The notes beneath the pieces are model-generated. The model was given only the letters and a program-made list of their open reading frames with translations. It did not search any database and had not been told where the DNA came from. From Streptomyces sp. SID12501 (GTDB lineage: Bacteria > Actinomycetota > Actinomycetes > Streptomycetales > Streptomycetaceae), in assembly GCF_010550245.1 (NCBI RefSeq), contig NZ_JAAGLU010000017.1, positions 124,001 through 188,000 of the forward strand: a stretch of 64,000 nucleotides of DNA, written 5' to 3'. Below, piece by piece: positions 15,529 through 24,247 of this stretch. The position numbers were made by a program, and so were the translations under genes. Numbering within the stretch: the first letter of the stretch is position 1; each line of letters starts with the position of its first letter.

Positions 15529-17214
15529 ATGGGTGGTGTTCGGGGTGGTGGGGCAGTCGGTGCCACGCATCAGGTTGCCTTTCTTTCGCGGGAGTTGTCG
15601 GCGGGGGAACCCGGGCGGAGAGCAGCCGCCGTCAAAGGGCTTGGGCGGGTGGGGCGGTGGGCCGCCGGCGAGCACGGTGACGTCGTCGCCGGGGTGGGCG
15701 CGGCAGTCGTCGGGACAGCTGGGGATTCCGACGCCCTGGTTCGGGCCGGAGTCGCGGACGCGCTCGGGTCGCTGGGGCCGCTCGGCGGTGACGAGGCCAG
15801 CCCGGTGGTCGTCGCGTTGATGGGGGACCCCGATCCGTCCGTACGGCGTCGGGCCTCGCTTGCCGCCGAGCGGCTGGGGCTGACCGGGCCGGACGTCACG
15901 GAGGCGTTCCGGCGACTGGCGGAGGACACCGACTGGCATCTGCGAGTCAACGCGCTGGTGGGCCTGCACGGCCGGGGCGAGACCCTCGAACCGGCCCTGC
16001 TCGTAAGGTTGGTCGGCGACACCGAGCCGCTCGTGTGGGGACACGCGCAGCGCGCCCTCTACGCCTCGCTGAACCAGAAGCCCGTAGTGGAGCAGCTCTT
16101 GAACGCCGCCCGGTACGGCCACGGCCTCTCGCGTGCACGAGCGCTGGAGATGCTGCCCGCGCGGCACAGGCGCGGTCTGCGTGGCTCGCTCCTCGACGGC
16201 CTGCGCGACCAGTGCCCCGAGGTACGGCGGGTGGTCGTGGGGCTCCTCGCCGACGACCAGCGGCACGGCCCGCCGGACGCGCTGCTGTCATCCTCGTGGC
16301 TGTCCGGAACGGTCGACGCCCTCTTCACCGCACTGCGGCGGTCCGGAACGGCCGAGTCACTCCTGCCGGTACTGCGACCGTCGGGAACGGCCGACACGTT
16401 TCTGTCGGTACTCGAGGCCGAGACCGACGCCGAGGTCGCCGCCCGGCTCCTGAGCGCGCTCGGCGGGTGGGGGGACGTCCGTGCCGTGCCCGCCGCCGTA
16501 CGGTGGCTCGACCACCCGGAAGCGGGCCCCAGTGCCGTACGGGCGCTGGCCGCCATCGGTACACCGACGGCGGTCCGGTGGATCAGATCGGCCGCCGTTT
16601 CCGCCCCCGGGCCCGACCCGGGTCCCGGTCTCGGCCATCCTTACGTCCGGGCGACCGCAGCCACTGTCCTGGGCGAACTCGTGGCCCCTGGGGCCACCGA
16701 GACGCTGCTGCCGCTCCTGCGTGATCCGGACCAGCAGATACGGGCCGGGGCCATCAAAGGGCTGGAGCACCTGGGCCGGCACGGGCTGCCTCGCCGGGAC
16801 CGGGACGCGACGGCCGAGGCCCTGCTTGGCCTCCTCACCACCGACGAACCGAACCTCTGGCACACCCGTAACGCGCTCGCCGGGTACCCCGAGATCCTCC
16901 CCGCCCTACGTCGTGTGATCGACCACCCGTCCGACGAGGTCACGGCGACCGTCCTCTCACTCCTGGACGAGGACGACGAGGGAGACGTCTCCCTCTTTCT
17001 GTCCCACCTCGACGACCCGTCCGAATCGGTCCGCCACCAGGCCCTGTCAGGGATCGACCGCTACGTCGACGGGTACGGGCAGCTGCCCGCCGCACCCCCG
17101 GGCGTCGATCTGCTCGGCGTACTCACCGCGTTCTCCCAGTCACCCGCCTCCCATCGCATCCGATACGCGGCAGGACGGGTCCTCGACGCGCTGAGGACGA
17201 GCGGGCACCCCTGA
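15529..17214 (+). CDS. HEAT-repeat (PBS lyase-type) protein
   Basis: A 561-residue protein built of repeated helical pairs of about 30 residues, for example DALVRAGVADALGSLGPLGG, DPSVRRRASLAAERLGL, HPYVRATAATVLGELVAPG and DQQIRAGAIKGLEHLGRHG. This is the HEAT/PBS-lyase repeat pattern across the whole length; no catalytic domain or signal peptide is seen. A scaffold or adaptor role is likely but undefined. ATG at 15529 follows GGAGGGGGAG. A strong terminator follows at 17238. Confidence 0.85.
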   Translation: MGGVRGGGAVGATHQVAFLSRELSAGEPGRRAAAVKGLGRVGRWAAGEHGDVVAGVGAAVVGTAGDSDALVRAGVADALGSLGPLGGDEASPVVVALMGDPDPSVRRRASLAAERLGLTGPDVTEAFRRLAEDTDWHLRVNALVGLHGRGETLEPALLVRLVGDTEPLVWGHAQRALYASLNQKPVVEQLLNAARYGHGLSRARALEMLPARHRRGLRGSLLDGLRDQCPEVRRVVVGLLADDQRHGPPDALLSSSWLSGTVDALFTALRRSGTAESLLPVLRPSGTADTFLSVLEAETDAEVAARLLSALGGWGDVRAVPAAVRWLDHPEAGPSAVRALAAIGTPTAVRWIRSAAVSAPGPDPGPGLGHPYVRATAATVLGELVAPGATETLLPLLRDPDQQIRAGAIKGLEHLGRHGLPRRDRDATAEALLGLLTTDEPNLWHTRNALAGYPEILPALRRVIDHPSDEVTATVLSLLDEDDEGDVSLFLSHLDDPSESVRHQALSGIDRYVDGYGQLPAAPPGVDLLGVLTAFSQSPASHRIRYAAGRVLDALRTSGHP

Positions 17215-17237
17215 CGGGGTCGCACGGCTGCGTATGC

Positions 17238-17278
17238 GAAGAGGCCGGCTCGACATCCGTCGTAGAGCCGGCCTCTTC
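17238..17278. terminator. Bidirectional terminator between HEAT gene and argG
   Basis: A perfect 14-bp inverted repeat, GAAGAGGCCGGCTC at 17238-17251 and its complement at 17265-17278, with a 13-base loop. It lies between two convergent genes, so it can end both transcripts. Confidence 0.85.
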
Positions 17279-17302
17279 GTCAAGTCCTGTCGTCGCTGGA
17301 GG

Positions 17303-18757
17303 TCAGTCCGTGCCGGACTCCATCGCGGCGCGGTCCAGGAGCGCGGCCTCTTCGGAGACCTCGCCGCGCGAGGCGATGGCCTCGGCGCCACCCTGCGGCA
17401 GCTCCGGCATGGTGCCGATCAGCCCGGTGGCAGCAGCCTGGGAGGCGCCGATGGTGGGGCTGCCGGTGCCGATCAGGCCGAGGCTCGCGTACTGCTCCAG
17501 CTTGGCGCGCGAGTCGGCGATGTCGAGGTTACGCATGGTGAGCTGGCCGATCCGGTCCACCGGGCCGAAGGCCGAGTCCTCGGTGCGCTCCATGGACAGC
17601 TTGTCCGGGTGGTAGCTGAAGGCGGGGCCGTTCGTGTCGAGGATCGAGTAGTCCTCGCCGCGCCGCAGGCGGAGTGTGACCTCGCCCGTGACCGCCGCGC
17701 CGACCCACCGCTGCAGTGACTCCCGGATCATCAGGGCCTGCGGATCCAGCCAGCGGCCCTCGTACATCAGCCGGCCGAGACGACGGCCCTCGGTGTAGTA
17801 CTGCGCGAGGGTGTCCTCGTTGTGGATGGCGTTGACGAGGCGCTCGTACGCGGCGTGCAGGAGGGCCATGCCGGGGGCCTCATAGATGCCACGGCTCTTG
17901 GCCTCGATGATGCGGTTCTCGATCTGGTCGGACATGCCCAGGCCGTGGCGGCCGCCGACGGCGTTGGCCTCCATGACCAGGTCGACGGCGGAGGCGAACT
18001 CCTTGCCGTTGATGGTGACCGGACGGCCCTGGTCGAAGCCGATCGTCACGTCCTCGGTGGCGATCTCGACCTCGGGGTCCCAGAACCGGACGCCCATGAT
18101 CGGCTCGACGGTCTCGACGCCGGTGTCCAGGTGTTCCAGGGTCTTCGCCTCGTGGGTGGCGCCCCAGATGTTGGCGTCGGTGGAATACGCCTTTTCTGTC
18201 GAGTCCCGGTACGGCAGCTGGTGGGCGACCAGCCACTCGGACATCTCCTTGCGGCCACCGAGCTCGGTGACGAAGTCGGCGTCCAGCCAGGGCTTGTAGA
18301 TGCGCAGGTGCGGGTTGGCGAGCAGGCCGTAGCGGTAGAACCGCTCGATGTCGTTGCCCTTGAAGGTCGAGCCGTCGCCCCAGATCTGGACGTCGTCCTC
18401 CAGCATCGCCCGGACCAGCAGCGTGCCGGTGACGGCACGGCCGAGGGGGGTCGTGTTGAAGTACGCCCGCCCGCCGGAGCGGATGTGGAACGCGCCGCAG
18501 GTCAGCGCGGCCAGGCCCTCCTCGACCAGGGCGGCCCGGCAGTCGACCAGGCGCCCGATCTCGGCACCGTAGGTCTTCGCGCGGTCGGGCACCGAGGCGA
18601 TGTCGGGCTCGTCGTACTGGCCGATGTCGGCGGTGTAGGTGCACGGGACGGCACCCTTGTCGCGCATCCACGCGACCGCGACCGAGGTGTCGAGCCCGCC
18701 CGAGAAGGCGATGCCGACGCGCTCGCCGGCAGGAAGAGAAGTGAGGACCTTGGACAT
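17303..18757 (-). CDS. argG: Argininosuccinate synthase (long type)
   Basis: A 484-residue ArgG. It joins citrulline and aspartate with ATP to form argininosuccinate in arginine synthesis. The N-terminus has the N-type ATP pyrophosphatase P-loop GIAFSGGLDTSVAVAWM. ADIGQYDEPD, GNDIERFYRYGL and RHGLGMSDQIENRIIE are conserved substrate-binding stretches. This is the longer (E. coli-like) form, not the roughly 400-residue form, and it has a C-terminal extension rich in Ala/Gly. ATG at 18757 is directly preceded by ARG boxes. No other arg gene is adjacent. Confidence 0.96.
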   Translation of the reverse strand: MSKVLTSLPAGERVGIAFSGGLDTSVAVAWMRDKGAVPCTYTADIGQYDEPDIASVPDRAKTYGAEIGRLVDCRAALVEEGLAALTCGAFHIRSGGRAYFNTTPLGRAVTGTLLVRAMLEDDVQIWGDGSTFKGNDIERFYRYGLLANPHLRIYKPWLDADFVTELGGRKEMSEWLVAHQLPYRDSTEKAYSTDANIWGATHEAKTLEHLDTGVETVEPIMGVRFWDPEVEIATEDVTIGFDQGRPVTINGKEFASAVDLVMEANAVGGRHGLGMSDQIENRIIEAKSRGIYEAPGMALLHAAYERLVNAIHNEDTLAQYYTEGRRLGRLMYEGRWLDPQALMIRESLQRWVGAAVTGEVTLRLRRGEDYSILDTNGPAFSYHPDKLSMERTEDSAFGPVDRIGQLTMRNLDIADSRAKLEQYASLGLIGTGSPTIGASQAAATGLIGTMPELPQGGAEAIASRGEVSEEAALLDRAAMESGTD

Positions 18758-18761
18758 AGAA

Positions 18762-18796
18762 ATATTATGCAGGAGAATGCATGGTCATGCAAAATC
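18762..18796 (-). promoter_or_regulatory. ARG boxes (ArgR operator) before argG
   Basis: On the argG strand the sequence reads TTTTGCATGACCATGCATTC and then CTGCATAATATT. This gives TTGCAT / ATGCAT and TGCATAAT half-sites like the Streptomyces ARG box. The site overlaps the ribosome-binding region, so binding of the arginine repressor would block expression when arginine is plentiful. The sequence is seen; ArgR control is inferred from the known consensus. Confidence 0.75.
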
Positions 18797-18819
18797 GGGT
18801 TGGGGGATTCCGAGGTGAT

Positions 18820-19100
18820 TCAGCTCCCGGCCGCCGTCGGCTTCGCCGTGGTCGCGGTCACGTCGCTCACCTCGAAGGCGACCCGGATGTGACCGGCCAC
18901 GCGGCGGCCGGCCTTCACCTCGTCGATGAACTCCGCGCGGTTCGCCCGGCCCGCTCCGGGGATCGGCACCCGCCCGCCGTCGGACGAGAACGCCACCCGC
19001 TCGGGAGGCCCGGCACATCGCGGTGGAAGTGCAGCGCGGCGTCGTAGTCGGCGGCCGTGACGACCGGACGGATTACCCGGACGGCGGGTTTGTCGGACAC
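18820..19100 (-). pseudogene. VOC/glyoxalase-family fragment, frameshifted
   Basis: GTG at 19100 begins VSDKPAVRVIRPVVTAADY, followed by DAALHFHRDVPGLP, a typical first half of a vicinal-oxygen-chelate domain. The frame breaks near 19008 and continues ERVAFSSDGGRVPIPGAGRA, then EFIDEVKAGRRVAGHIRVAF, EVSDVTATTA, and stops at 18820. The repaired protein is only about 93 residues, shorter than the usual 125 or so, and it lacks the last metal-binding strand. It is probably inactive. Confidence 0.6.
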
Positions 19101-19139
19101 TTCTGCCGTGACTCCCTCGGTCGGGCCGTCGGTGGAGTG

Positions 19140-20663
19140 CTAGAAGAACCCGAGTTTCTTGGGTGAGTAGCTGCAAAGAATGTTCTTCGTCTGCTGATAG
19201 TGGTCCAGCATCATCTTGTGGTTCTCACGGCCGATCCCGGACTGCTTGTAGCCGCCGAACGCCGCGTGCGCCGGATACGCGTGGTAGCAGTTGGTCCACA
19301 CCCGGCCCGCCTGGATCGCGCGGCCCGCCCGGTACGCGGTGTTCATGTCCCGGGTCCACACGCCCGCCCCGAGACCGTACAGCGTGTCGTTGGCGGTCCT
19401 GATCGCGTCGTCGAAGTCGCCGAACGAGGTCACGGACACCACGGGCCCGAAGATCTCCTCCTGGAAGATCCGCATCCGGTTGTCGCCCTCGAAGATGGTC
19501 GGCTGGACGTAGTACCCGCCCTTCAACTCACCGTCGTACTCGATGCGTTCGCCACCCGTGAGGATCCTGGCCCCCTCCTGCCGGCCGATGTCCAGATACG
19601 AGAGGATCTTCTCCAGCTGGTCGTTGGAGGCCTGCGCGCCGATCATCGTGTCCGTGTCGAGCGGGTGCCCCGGCTTGATGAGCTCGGTGCGGGCGACCGC
19701 CGCCTGGAGGAATTCGGCGTAGTTGCCGCGCTGGATCAGCGCACGGGACGGGCAGGTGCACACCTCACCCTGGTTGAGCGCGAACATGGTGAAGCCTTCG
19801 AGCGCCTTGTCGCGGAAGTCGTCGTCCGCCGCCCACACGTCGTCGAAGAAGATGTTCGGCGACTTGCCGCCCAGCTCCAACGTGACAGGCTTGATGTTCT
19901 CCGAGGCGTACTGCATGATCAGCCGCCCCGTCGTGGTCTCACCCGTGAACGCCACCTTCGCCACCCGCGCGCTGGACGCGAGCGGCTTGCCCGCCTCCAC
20001 CCCGAAGCCGTTGACGATGTTCACCACACCCGCCGGCAGCAGGTCCGAGACCAGACTCATCCAGTAGTGGAGGGATGCCGGAGTCTGCTCGGCGGGCTTG
20101 ATCACGACCGCGTTGCCCGCCGCGAGCGCGGGCGCCAGCTTCCAGACTGCCATCAGGATGGGGAAGTTCCACGGGATGATCTGCGCGACCACACCGAGCG
20201 GCTCATGGAAGTGGTACGCCACCGTGTCGTCGTCGAGCTCGCCGAGCGACCCCTCCTGCGCGCGGATCGCTCCCGCGAAATAGCGGAAGTGGTCGATGGC
20301 GAGCGGGATGTCGGCGGCGAGGGTCTCCCGTACCGGCTTGCCGTTCTCCCAGGTCTCGGCGACCGCCAGCGCCTCGAGATTCGCCTCCATCCGGTCGGCG
20401 ATCTTCAGCAGGATGTCGGACCGCTGGGTCACCGACGTACGGCCCCAGGCCGGCGCCGCCGCGTGCGCCGCGTCGAGCGCGAGCTCCACATCCTCGGCGG
20501 TGCCCCGCGCGATCTCCGTGAACGGCTGCCCGTTCACCGGACTCGGGTTCTCGAAGTACTGCCCCCGGGTCGGCGGCACGTACTCGCCGCCGATGAAGTG
20601 GTCGTAGCGCGCCTGGTAGGAGACGATCGCGCCGTCGGTACCGGGCGCCGCGTAACGGGTCAT
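19140..20663 (-). CDS. NAD-dependent aldehyde dehydrogenase (ExaC/AldB type)
   Basis: A 507-residue aldehyde dehydrogenase. The glutamate motif VTLELGGKSPN and the catalytic cysteine in NQGEVCTCPSR are present, as are IIPWNFPILMAVWK for the cofactor site and FGGYKQSGIGREN near the C-terminus. The C-terminal SYSPKKLGFF is characteristic of the acetaldehyde/chloroacetaldehyde dehydrogenase group (ThcA/ExaC). It oxidises short aldehydes in the cytoplasm. GAAGGAGG precedes the ATG. The GAF regulator encoded next, on the same strand upstream, is the likely activator. Confidence 0.92.
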   Translation of the reverse strand: MTRYAAPGTDGAIVSYQARYDHFIGGEYVPPTRGQYFENPSPVNGQPFTEIARGTAEDVELALDAAHAAAPAWGRTSVTQRSDILLKIADRMEANLEALAVAETWENGKPVRETLAADIPLAIDHFRYFAGAIRAQEGSLGELDDDTVAYHFHEPLGVVAQIIPWNFPILMAVWKLAPALAAGNAVVIKPAEQTPASLHYWMSLVSDLLPAGVVNIVNGFGVEAGKPLASSARVAKVAFTGETTTGRLIMQYASENIKPVTLELGGKSPNIFFDDVWAADDDFRDKALEGFTMFALNQGEVCTCPSRALIQRGNYAEFLQAAVARTELIKPGHPLDTDTMIGAQASNDQLEKILSYLDIGRQEGARILTGGERIEYDGELKGGYYVQPTIFEGDNRMRIFQEEIFGPVVSVTSFGDFDDAIRTANDTLYGLGAGVWTRDMNTAYRAGRAIQAGRVWTNCYHAYPAHAAFGGYKQSGIGRENHKMMLDHYQQTKNILCSYSPKKLGFF

Positions 20664-20908
20664 GATGGCCTGCCTCCTTCAGCAGAGCCGCCCGCCGTTG
20701 GGCCGCTCTCGCCGCGAGGCTAGAAGCAGCGAGGTTGCAGACAGGTTGCGCACGGATGCCTGGGCGGTGGGGCGGGGTTGGGTCCGTGCGGGGTCAGCCG
20801 CGGGCGTGTGATGCCTACGAGGGCGGCGCAGCGTGGGCTTCCGGCAGTCGTCGGACACCCGCCTGAGCCATGTGACCTGCGCCCCCGGCCTCCGGTGCCG
20901 GCGTTCTG

Positions 20909-22189
20909 TCAACGCCGGGCGGACAGATGTGCCCAACGCCGCGGCGCGGCCTGTTCCGACTCCAACTCGTTCAGGCGTGCCCGTACGGCCGCTGTCGGTC
21001 GTACTGCCGCGAGCGCACGCCATACGTCGAGGTCGTCCTCGCCCCACGGCGTATGGGCCCAGTCGGCCAGCAGGTCCGGGTCCCGGCGGGCGACCAGCGC
21101 GGTGCGCAGTCCGTCGGCGAGTCTGCGCCGCAGCCGGGCCACCGCCGGAGCCCGGGAACCGGGCAGCAGCGGACCGGCATACGCCCGCACCGCCGTCGTG
21201 ACCGCACCGGTCTCGATCGAGCGCTCCACGACCGCGATGTCCGACTCGACCGGCACCGTCAGCCGGTACGGGCGCGAAGCCAGCAACCCGGGCGCCAGGA
21301 CACGGCGCAGCCGGGCCAGTTCGGCGCGCAGCGTCACCGGTGTCACCGACTCGTCCTCGTACAGGGCGCACAGCAGCTCGTCTCCGGTCAGCCCTTCCGG
21401 ATGGCGGGTGAGCAGGACGAGGAGTTCGCTGTGCCGACGGCTGAGCCGCAACGCGCGCCCGGTGGCAAGCAGATGAGCCTCGTCACGGCCCAGCGCGGTC
21501 AGTTCGAGCGCGTCCGTGGCGGGGCCCGCCGGGGCGAGCAGCGCGAGCTGGGACTCGGCGGCCCGAGCCACCGCCTGCACGAACCCGAGGCTGTGCGGAT
21601 GCGCGAGCCCGTCCCGGCCGGTGATGTCCACGGCACCGAGCACCCGTCCCGTGCGCGGATCGTGCACCGGAGCCGCCGCGCACGTCCACGGCTGCACCTG
21701 CCGGATGAAGTGCTCGGCCGCGAACACCTGCACCGGCCGGTCCACGGCGACCGCCGTACCAGGCGCGTTCGTACCGACCGCGGACTCCGCCCAGCGCGCC
21801 CCCGGTACGAAGTTGATCCGCCCCGCCTGCCGCCTGGTGGCCGGATGCCCCTCGACCCACATCAGTCTGCCCTGCGCGTCGCACACCGCGAGCAGATGCT
21901 CGCCGTCGGCGGCGAAGGTGCCCATGAGCTCACGGAACAGGGGCATCACACGGGCCAGCGGATGCTCCGCACGGTAGGCGCCGAGGTCGCCGTCCATCAG
22001 ATCCACGCTTGCCGTGCCGTCCGGCCCCACCCCGGCCCGGGCGGAACGTCTCCAGGAGTCCGCCACCACGGAACGCACCGGCCTTGTCACCGTCCCCGCC
22101 TCGGTGAACGTTTCGTGCGCGCGACGCAGCACCCGTCCCCGTTCGACGGGGTCTGCTCCCTGTTCCAGGGCCACCCATGGATCGGTCAA
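20909..22189 (-). CDS. GAF-domain transcriptional regulator of the aldehyde dehydrogenase
   Basis: A 426-residue regulator. The N-terminal 75 residues include ADSWRRSARAGVGPD, typical of AcoR/Fis-type activators. A GAF sensor follows at about residues 80-215 (LAVCDAQGRLMWVEGHPATR, then GARWAESAVGTNAPGTAVA). There is no AAA+ sigma-54 domain. A C-terminal winged-helix part (LSRRHSELLVLLTRHPEGLTG) replaces it, as common in Actinobacteria, which lack sigma-54. The start is TTG at 22189 with GGGAGG five bases upstream. Its position directly upstream of the dehydrogenase, 245 bp away on the same strand, supports a regulatory link. Confidence 0.85.
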   Translation of the reverse strand: MTDPWVALEQGADPVERGRVLRRAHETFTEAGTVTRPVRSVVADSWRRSARAGVGPDGTASVDLMDGDLGAYRAEHPLARVMPLFRELMGTFAADGEHLLAVCDAQGRLMWVEGHPATRRQAGRINFVPGARWAESAVGTNAPGTAVAVDRPVQVFAAEHFIRQVQPWTCAAAPVHDPRTGRVLGAVDITGRDGLAHPHSLGFVQAVARAAESQLALLAPAGPATDALELTALGRDEAHLLATGRALRLSRRHSELLVLLTRHPEGLTGDELLCALYEDESVTPVTLRAELARLRRVLAPGLLASRPYRLTVPVESDIAVVERSIETGAVTTAVRAYAGPLLPGSRAPAVARLRRRLADGLRTALVARRDPDLLADWAHTPWGEDDLDVWRALAAVRPTAAVRARLNELESEQAAPRRWAHLSARR

Positions 22190-22295
22190 CTGGGCCTCCC
22201 GGAAGGCGATGCGGCTGGTGACATCGTCACTCGGGGGATGGACGGGGACAACCGTTTCGACGCCAGGAGACCGGTCGACGGCACCACCGCTTCGC

Positions 22296-22895
22296 TCAGG
22301 CGGTGTTGACGAGGCGTATGTAACGCGTCCAGTCCCAGTCGGGCCCGGGATCGGTGTGATCGGTGCCAGGCACTTCGTAGTGCCCGATGATGTGCGTGCG
22401 CTCCTTCGGTATGCCGTAGCGCGTGCAGATCGTCGCGGTGAGCCTCGCGGAGTTCTCGTACAGGGCGTCCGTGAAACAGCCGGGGCGGTCCACCCACCCT
22501 TCGTGCTCGATGCCGATGCTGCGCAGGTTGTGGTTCCAGTCGCCCGCGTGCCAGGCGATGTCGTGCTCCCGCACGCACTGCGCCACGTGTCCGTCGCCGG
22601 ACCGTACGACGTAGTGCGCGGACACCTTCTTCCGAGGGTGCTGGAAGACGGCCAGGGTGTTGGCGTAGGACGTCTGGGTCACATGAATGACGACGAGGCT
22701 GGGGACCTGGGTCACCGGGCGGCTGGACGTCGTGTAGTTGGCGGCGGTCGCCGGCTCCCACGTGGCGAGCGGGTAGTCGAGGGACCGGGGCTGGGCGCCG
22801 ACCCGAGGAGTGGGAAGCAGGGTGTAGGACCCGACAGTGAGTGCCGAGTTCTTCAACAGCTGTCGTCTGCTGGGGAACGACCTGGTCCGCTCCAT
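22296..22895 (-). CDS. Secreted N-acetylmuramoyl-L-alanine amidase (PGRP/Amidase_2)
   Basis: A 199-residue protein. MERTRSFPSRRQLLKNSALT carries a twin-arginine-like signal (SRRQLLK) and a short hydrophobic stretch ending near the AQ pair. The zinc histidines are in SLVVIHVTQTSY and IIGHYEVPGTDHTDPGPDW, with AWHAGDWNHNLRSIGIEHEG between, a classical Amidase_2 pattern. It should cleave the amide between N-acetylmuramic acid and the stem peptide. I chose the ATG at 22895 because the signal peptide starts there. Confidence 0.88.
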   Translation of the reverse strand: MERTRSFPSRRQLLKNSALTVGSYTLLPTPRVGAQPRSLDYPLATWEPATAANYTTSSRPVTQVPSLVVIHVTQTSYANTLAVFQHPRKKVSAHYVVRSGDGHVAQCVREHDIAWHAGDWNHNLRSIGIEHEGWVDRPGCFTDALYENSARLTATICTRYGIPKERTHIIGHYEVPGTDHTDPGPDWDWTRYIRLVNTA

Positions 22896-23014
22896 GCGTG
22901 AAGTGCCTTTCGACGGCGGGCAGGGGACTCGGGGCTGTGGAGGGACTGGGGGACTACTGCATATGGGACGCGTTGGTGTGCCAGGAGTATGCGGAAGCCT
23001 GAGAAGTGTTCGGC

Positions 23015-24028
23015 TCAACGCTGGAGTGCGGTCGCCGTCTCGCGCAACTGCGCGTGCAGCCCGCGATGGGTCTCGCGGGCGGGCAGCCACTCCTTGCGGA
23101 TCTTGGCCACGCAGGTGTAGTTGGTGTCGCAGACGTTGGCCAGCGGTGACTCGACGGCCTGCGACGCGAACTGGTACGCGTCCAGTTCACTGAACCCGTA
23201 GTCCCGCACCAGCCATCGCACCAGGTCGAGCTGGGATATCCGGAACGCGTCCTCCAACGGCCGTGCCGAACCGGTCGAGATGATGTGCGTGTCGGACTCG
23301 ATACGCGGCCAGGGGGTGGCAACTCCCTTGAGCAGCTCGACGATCACCACGGTGTTCATCGCACACTCGACGGCGACCCCACAGGTCTCGCCCTCGCCCT
23401 GGCGGGCGTGACCGTCACCGAGGCTGAGCAGTGCACCCTCGACGTTCACTCCGAGATAGCAGGTGACACCGGCGCGCATCTCCGGCGTGTCCATGTTCCC
23501 GCCGTGCGCGTCGGGAACCAGCGCGGACCGCACCTCCAGGTTGGCGGGCGCCACGCCCACCGTGCCGTGCATCGGGTCCATGGGCAGCTCGATCTCGATG
23601 TCGCTGTCCCGCGCGCGGAACAGCGCCGTGCGCCGCGTCCGGTCGAGTTGCCAGATCCAGACCGTCTCCGGCAGCGGTGGCTGCAGCGTGGCCGTGGTGT
23701 GGGTGGACGTGAGCGCCCCGAACAACGGGACCGTTGTCGACGCCGCCCAGTCCCGGGCCGGTTCGATGGACACGAAGTGCACCGCGACGGTGTCGCCCGG
23801 TTCCGCGCCCTCCACATGGAAGGGGCCTGTCTGCGGGTTCAGGAACGGGAACTCGCACACCTCGGACACCAGATCATTCTCGGAACGCACGCGTCCGGCG
23901 AAGCAGTCCTCCGTATACAGGTCGAGGACGGTGCCCGGCGTGATCCGCGCGACGGGCGGCGCGCCGCCGAACGTCCAGGCGTACTCGCCCGGTTCGGGGC
24001 GCACGGTCAAGATCCTGGGGTCGGTCAT
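23015..24028 (-). CDS. Acetamidase/formamidase family protein
   Basis: A 337-residue member of the acetamidase/formamidase (FmdA/AmdA) family. GPFHVEGAEPGDTVAVHFV, PDAHGGNMDTPEMRAGVTCY and LSLGDGHARQGEGETCGVAV are family hallmarks; the histidines and glutamate bind metal. It hydrolyses short amides to ammonia and carboxylate. The start is at 24028 (MTDPRILTVRPE); the frame is open further upstream but does not match the family. The 219 bp upstream to the ROK gene contain no gene. Confidence 0.88.
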   Translation of the reverse strand: MTDPRILTVRPEPGEYAWTFGGAPPVARITPGTVLDLYTEDCFAGRVRSENDLVSEVCEFPFLNPQTGPFHVEGAEPGDTVAVHFVSIEPARDWAASTTVPLFGALTSTHTTATLQPPLPETVWIWQLDRTRRTALFRARDSDIEIELPMDPMHGTVGVAPANLEVRSALVPDAHGGNMDTPEMRAGVTCYLGVNVEGALLSLGDGHARQGEGETCGVAVECAMNTVVIVELLKGVATPWPRIESDTHIISTGSARPLEDAFRISQLDLVRWLVRDYGFSELDAYQFASQAVESPLANVCDTNYTCVAKIRKEWLPARETHRGLHAQLRETATALQR

Positions 24029-24247
24029 CGCTGCACAGCTCCGTTCTGCGGAAGGTCGGCGGACGGGGCGCACCAACCGGCAACGTGACGGGCTGCGCCT
24101 CAGGTGGATCACGCTACGGCGCTTCGCGGTCGGGCAGGAAGGGCCTATGGATTTCGGTGGATGACCGAGTGAATGTGGATAACTCGGCCACTCCAACGAG
24201 TGACGGTGGCCTGCTGTGCCGGGGATCGAAGCCGCGGCGGGGGCGAC

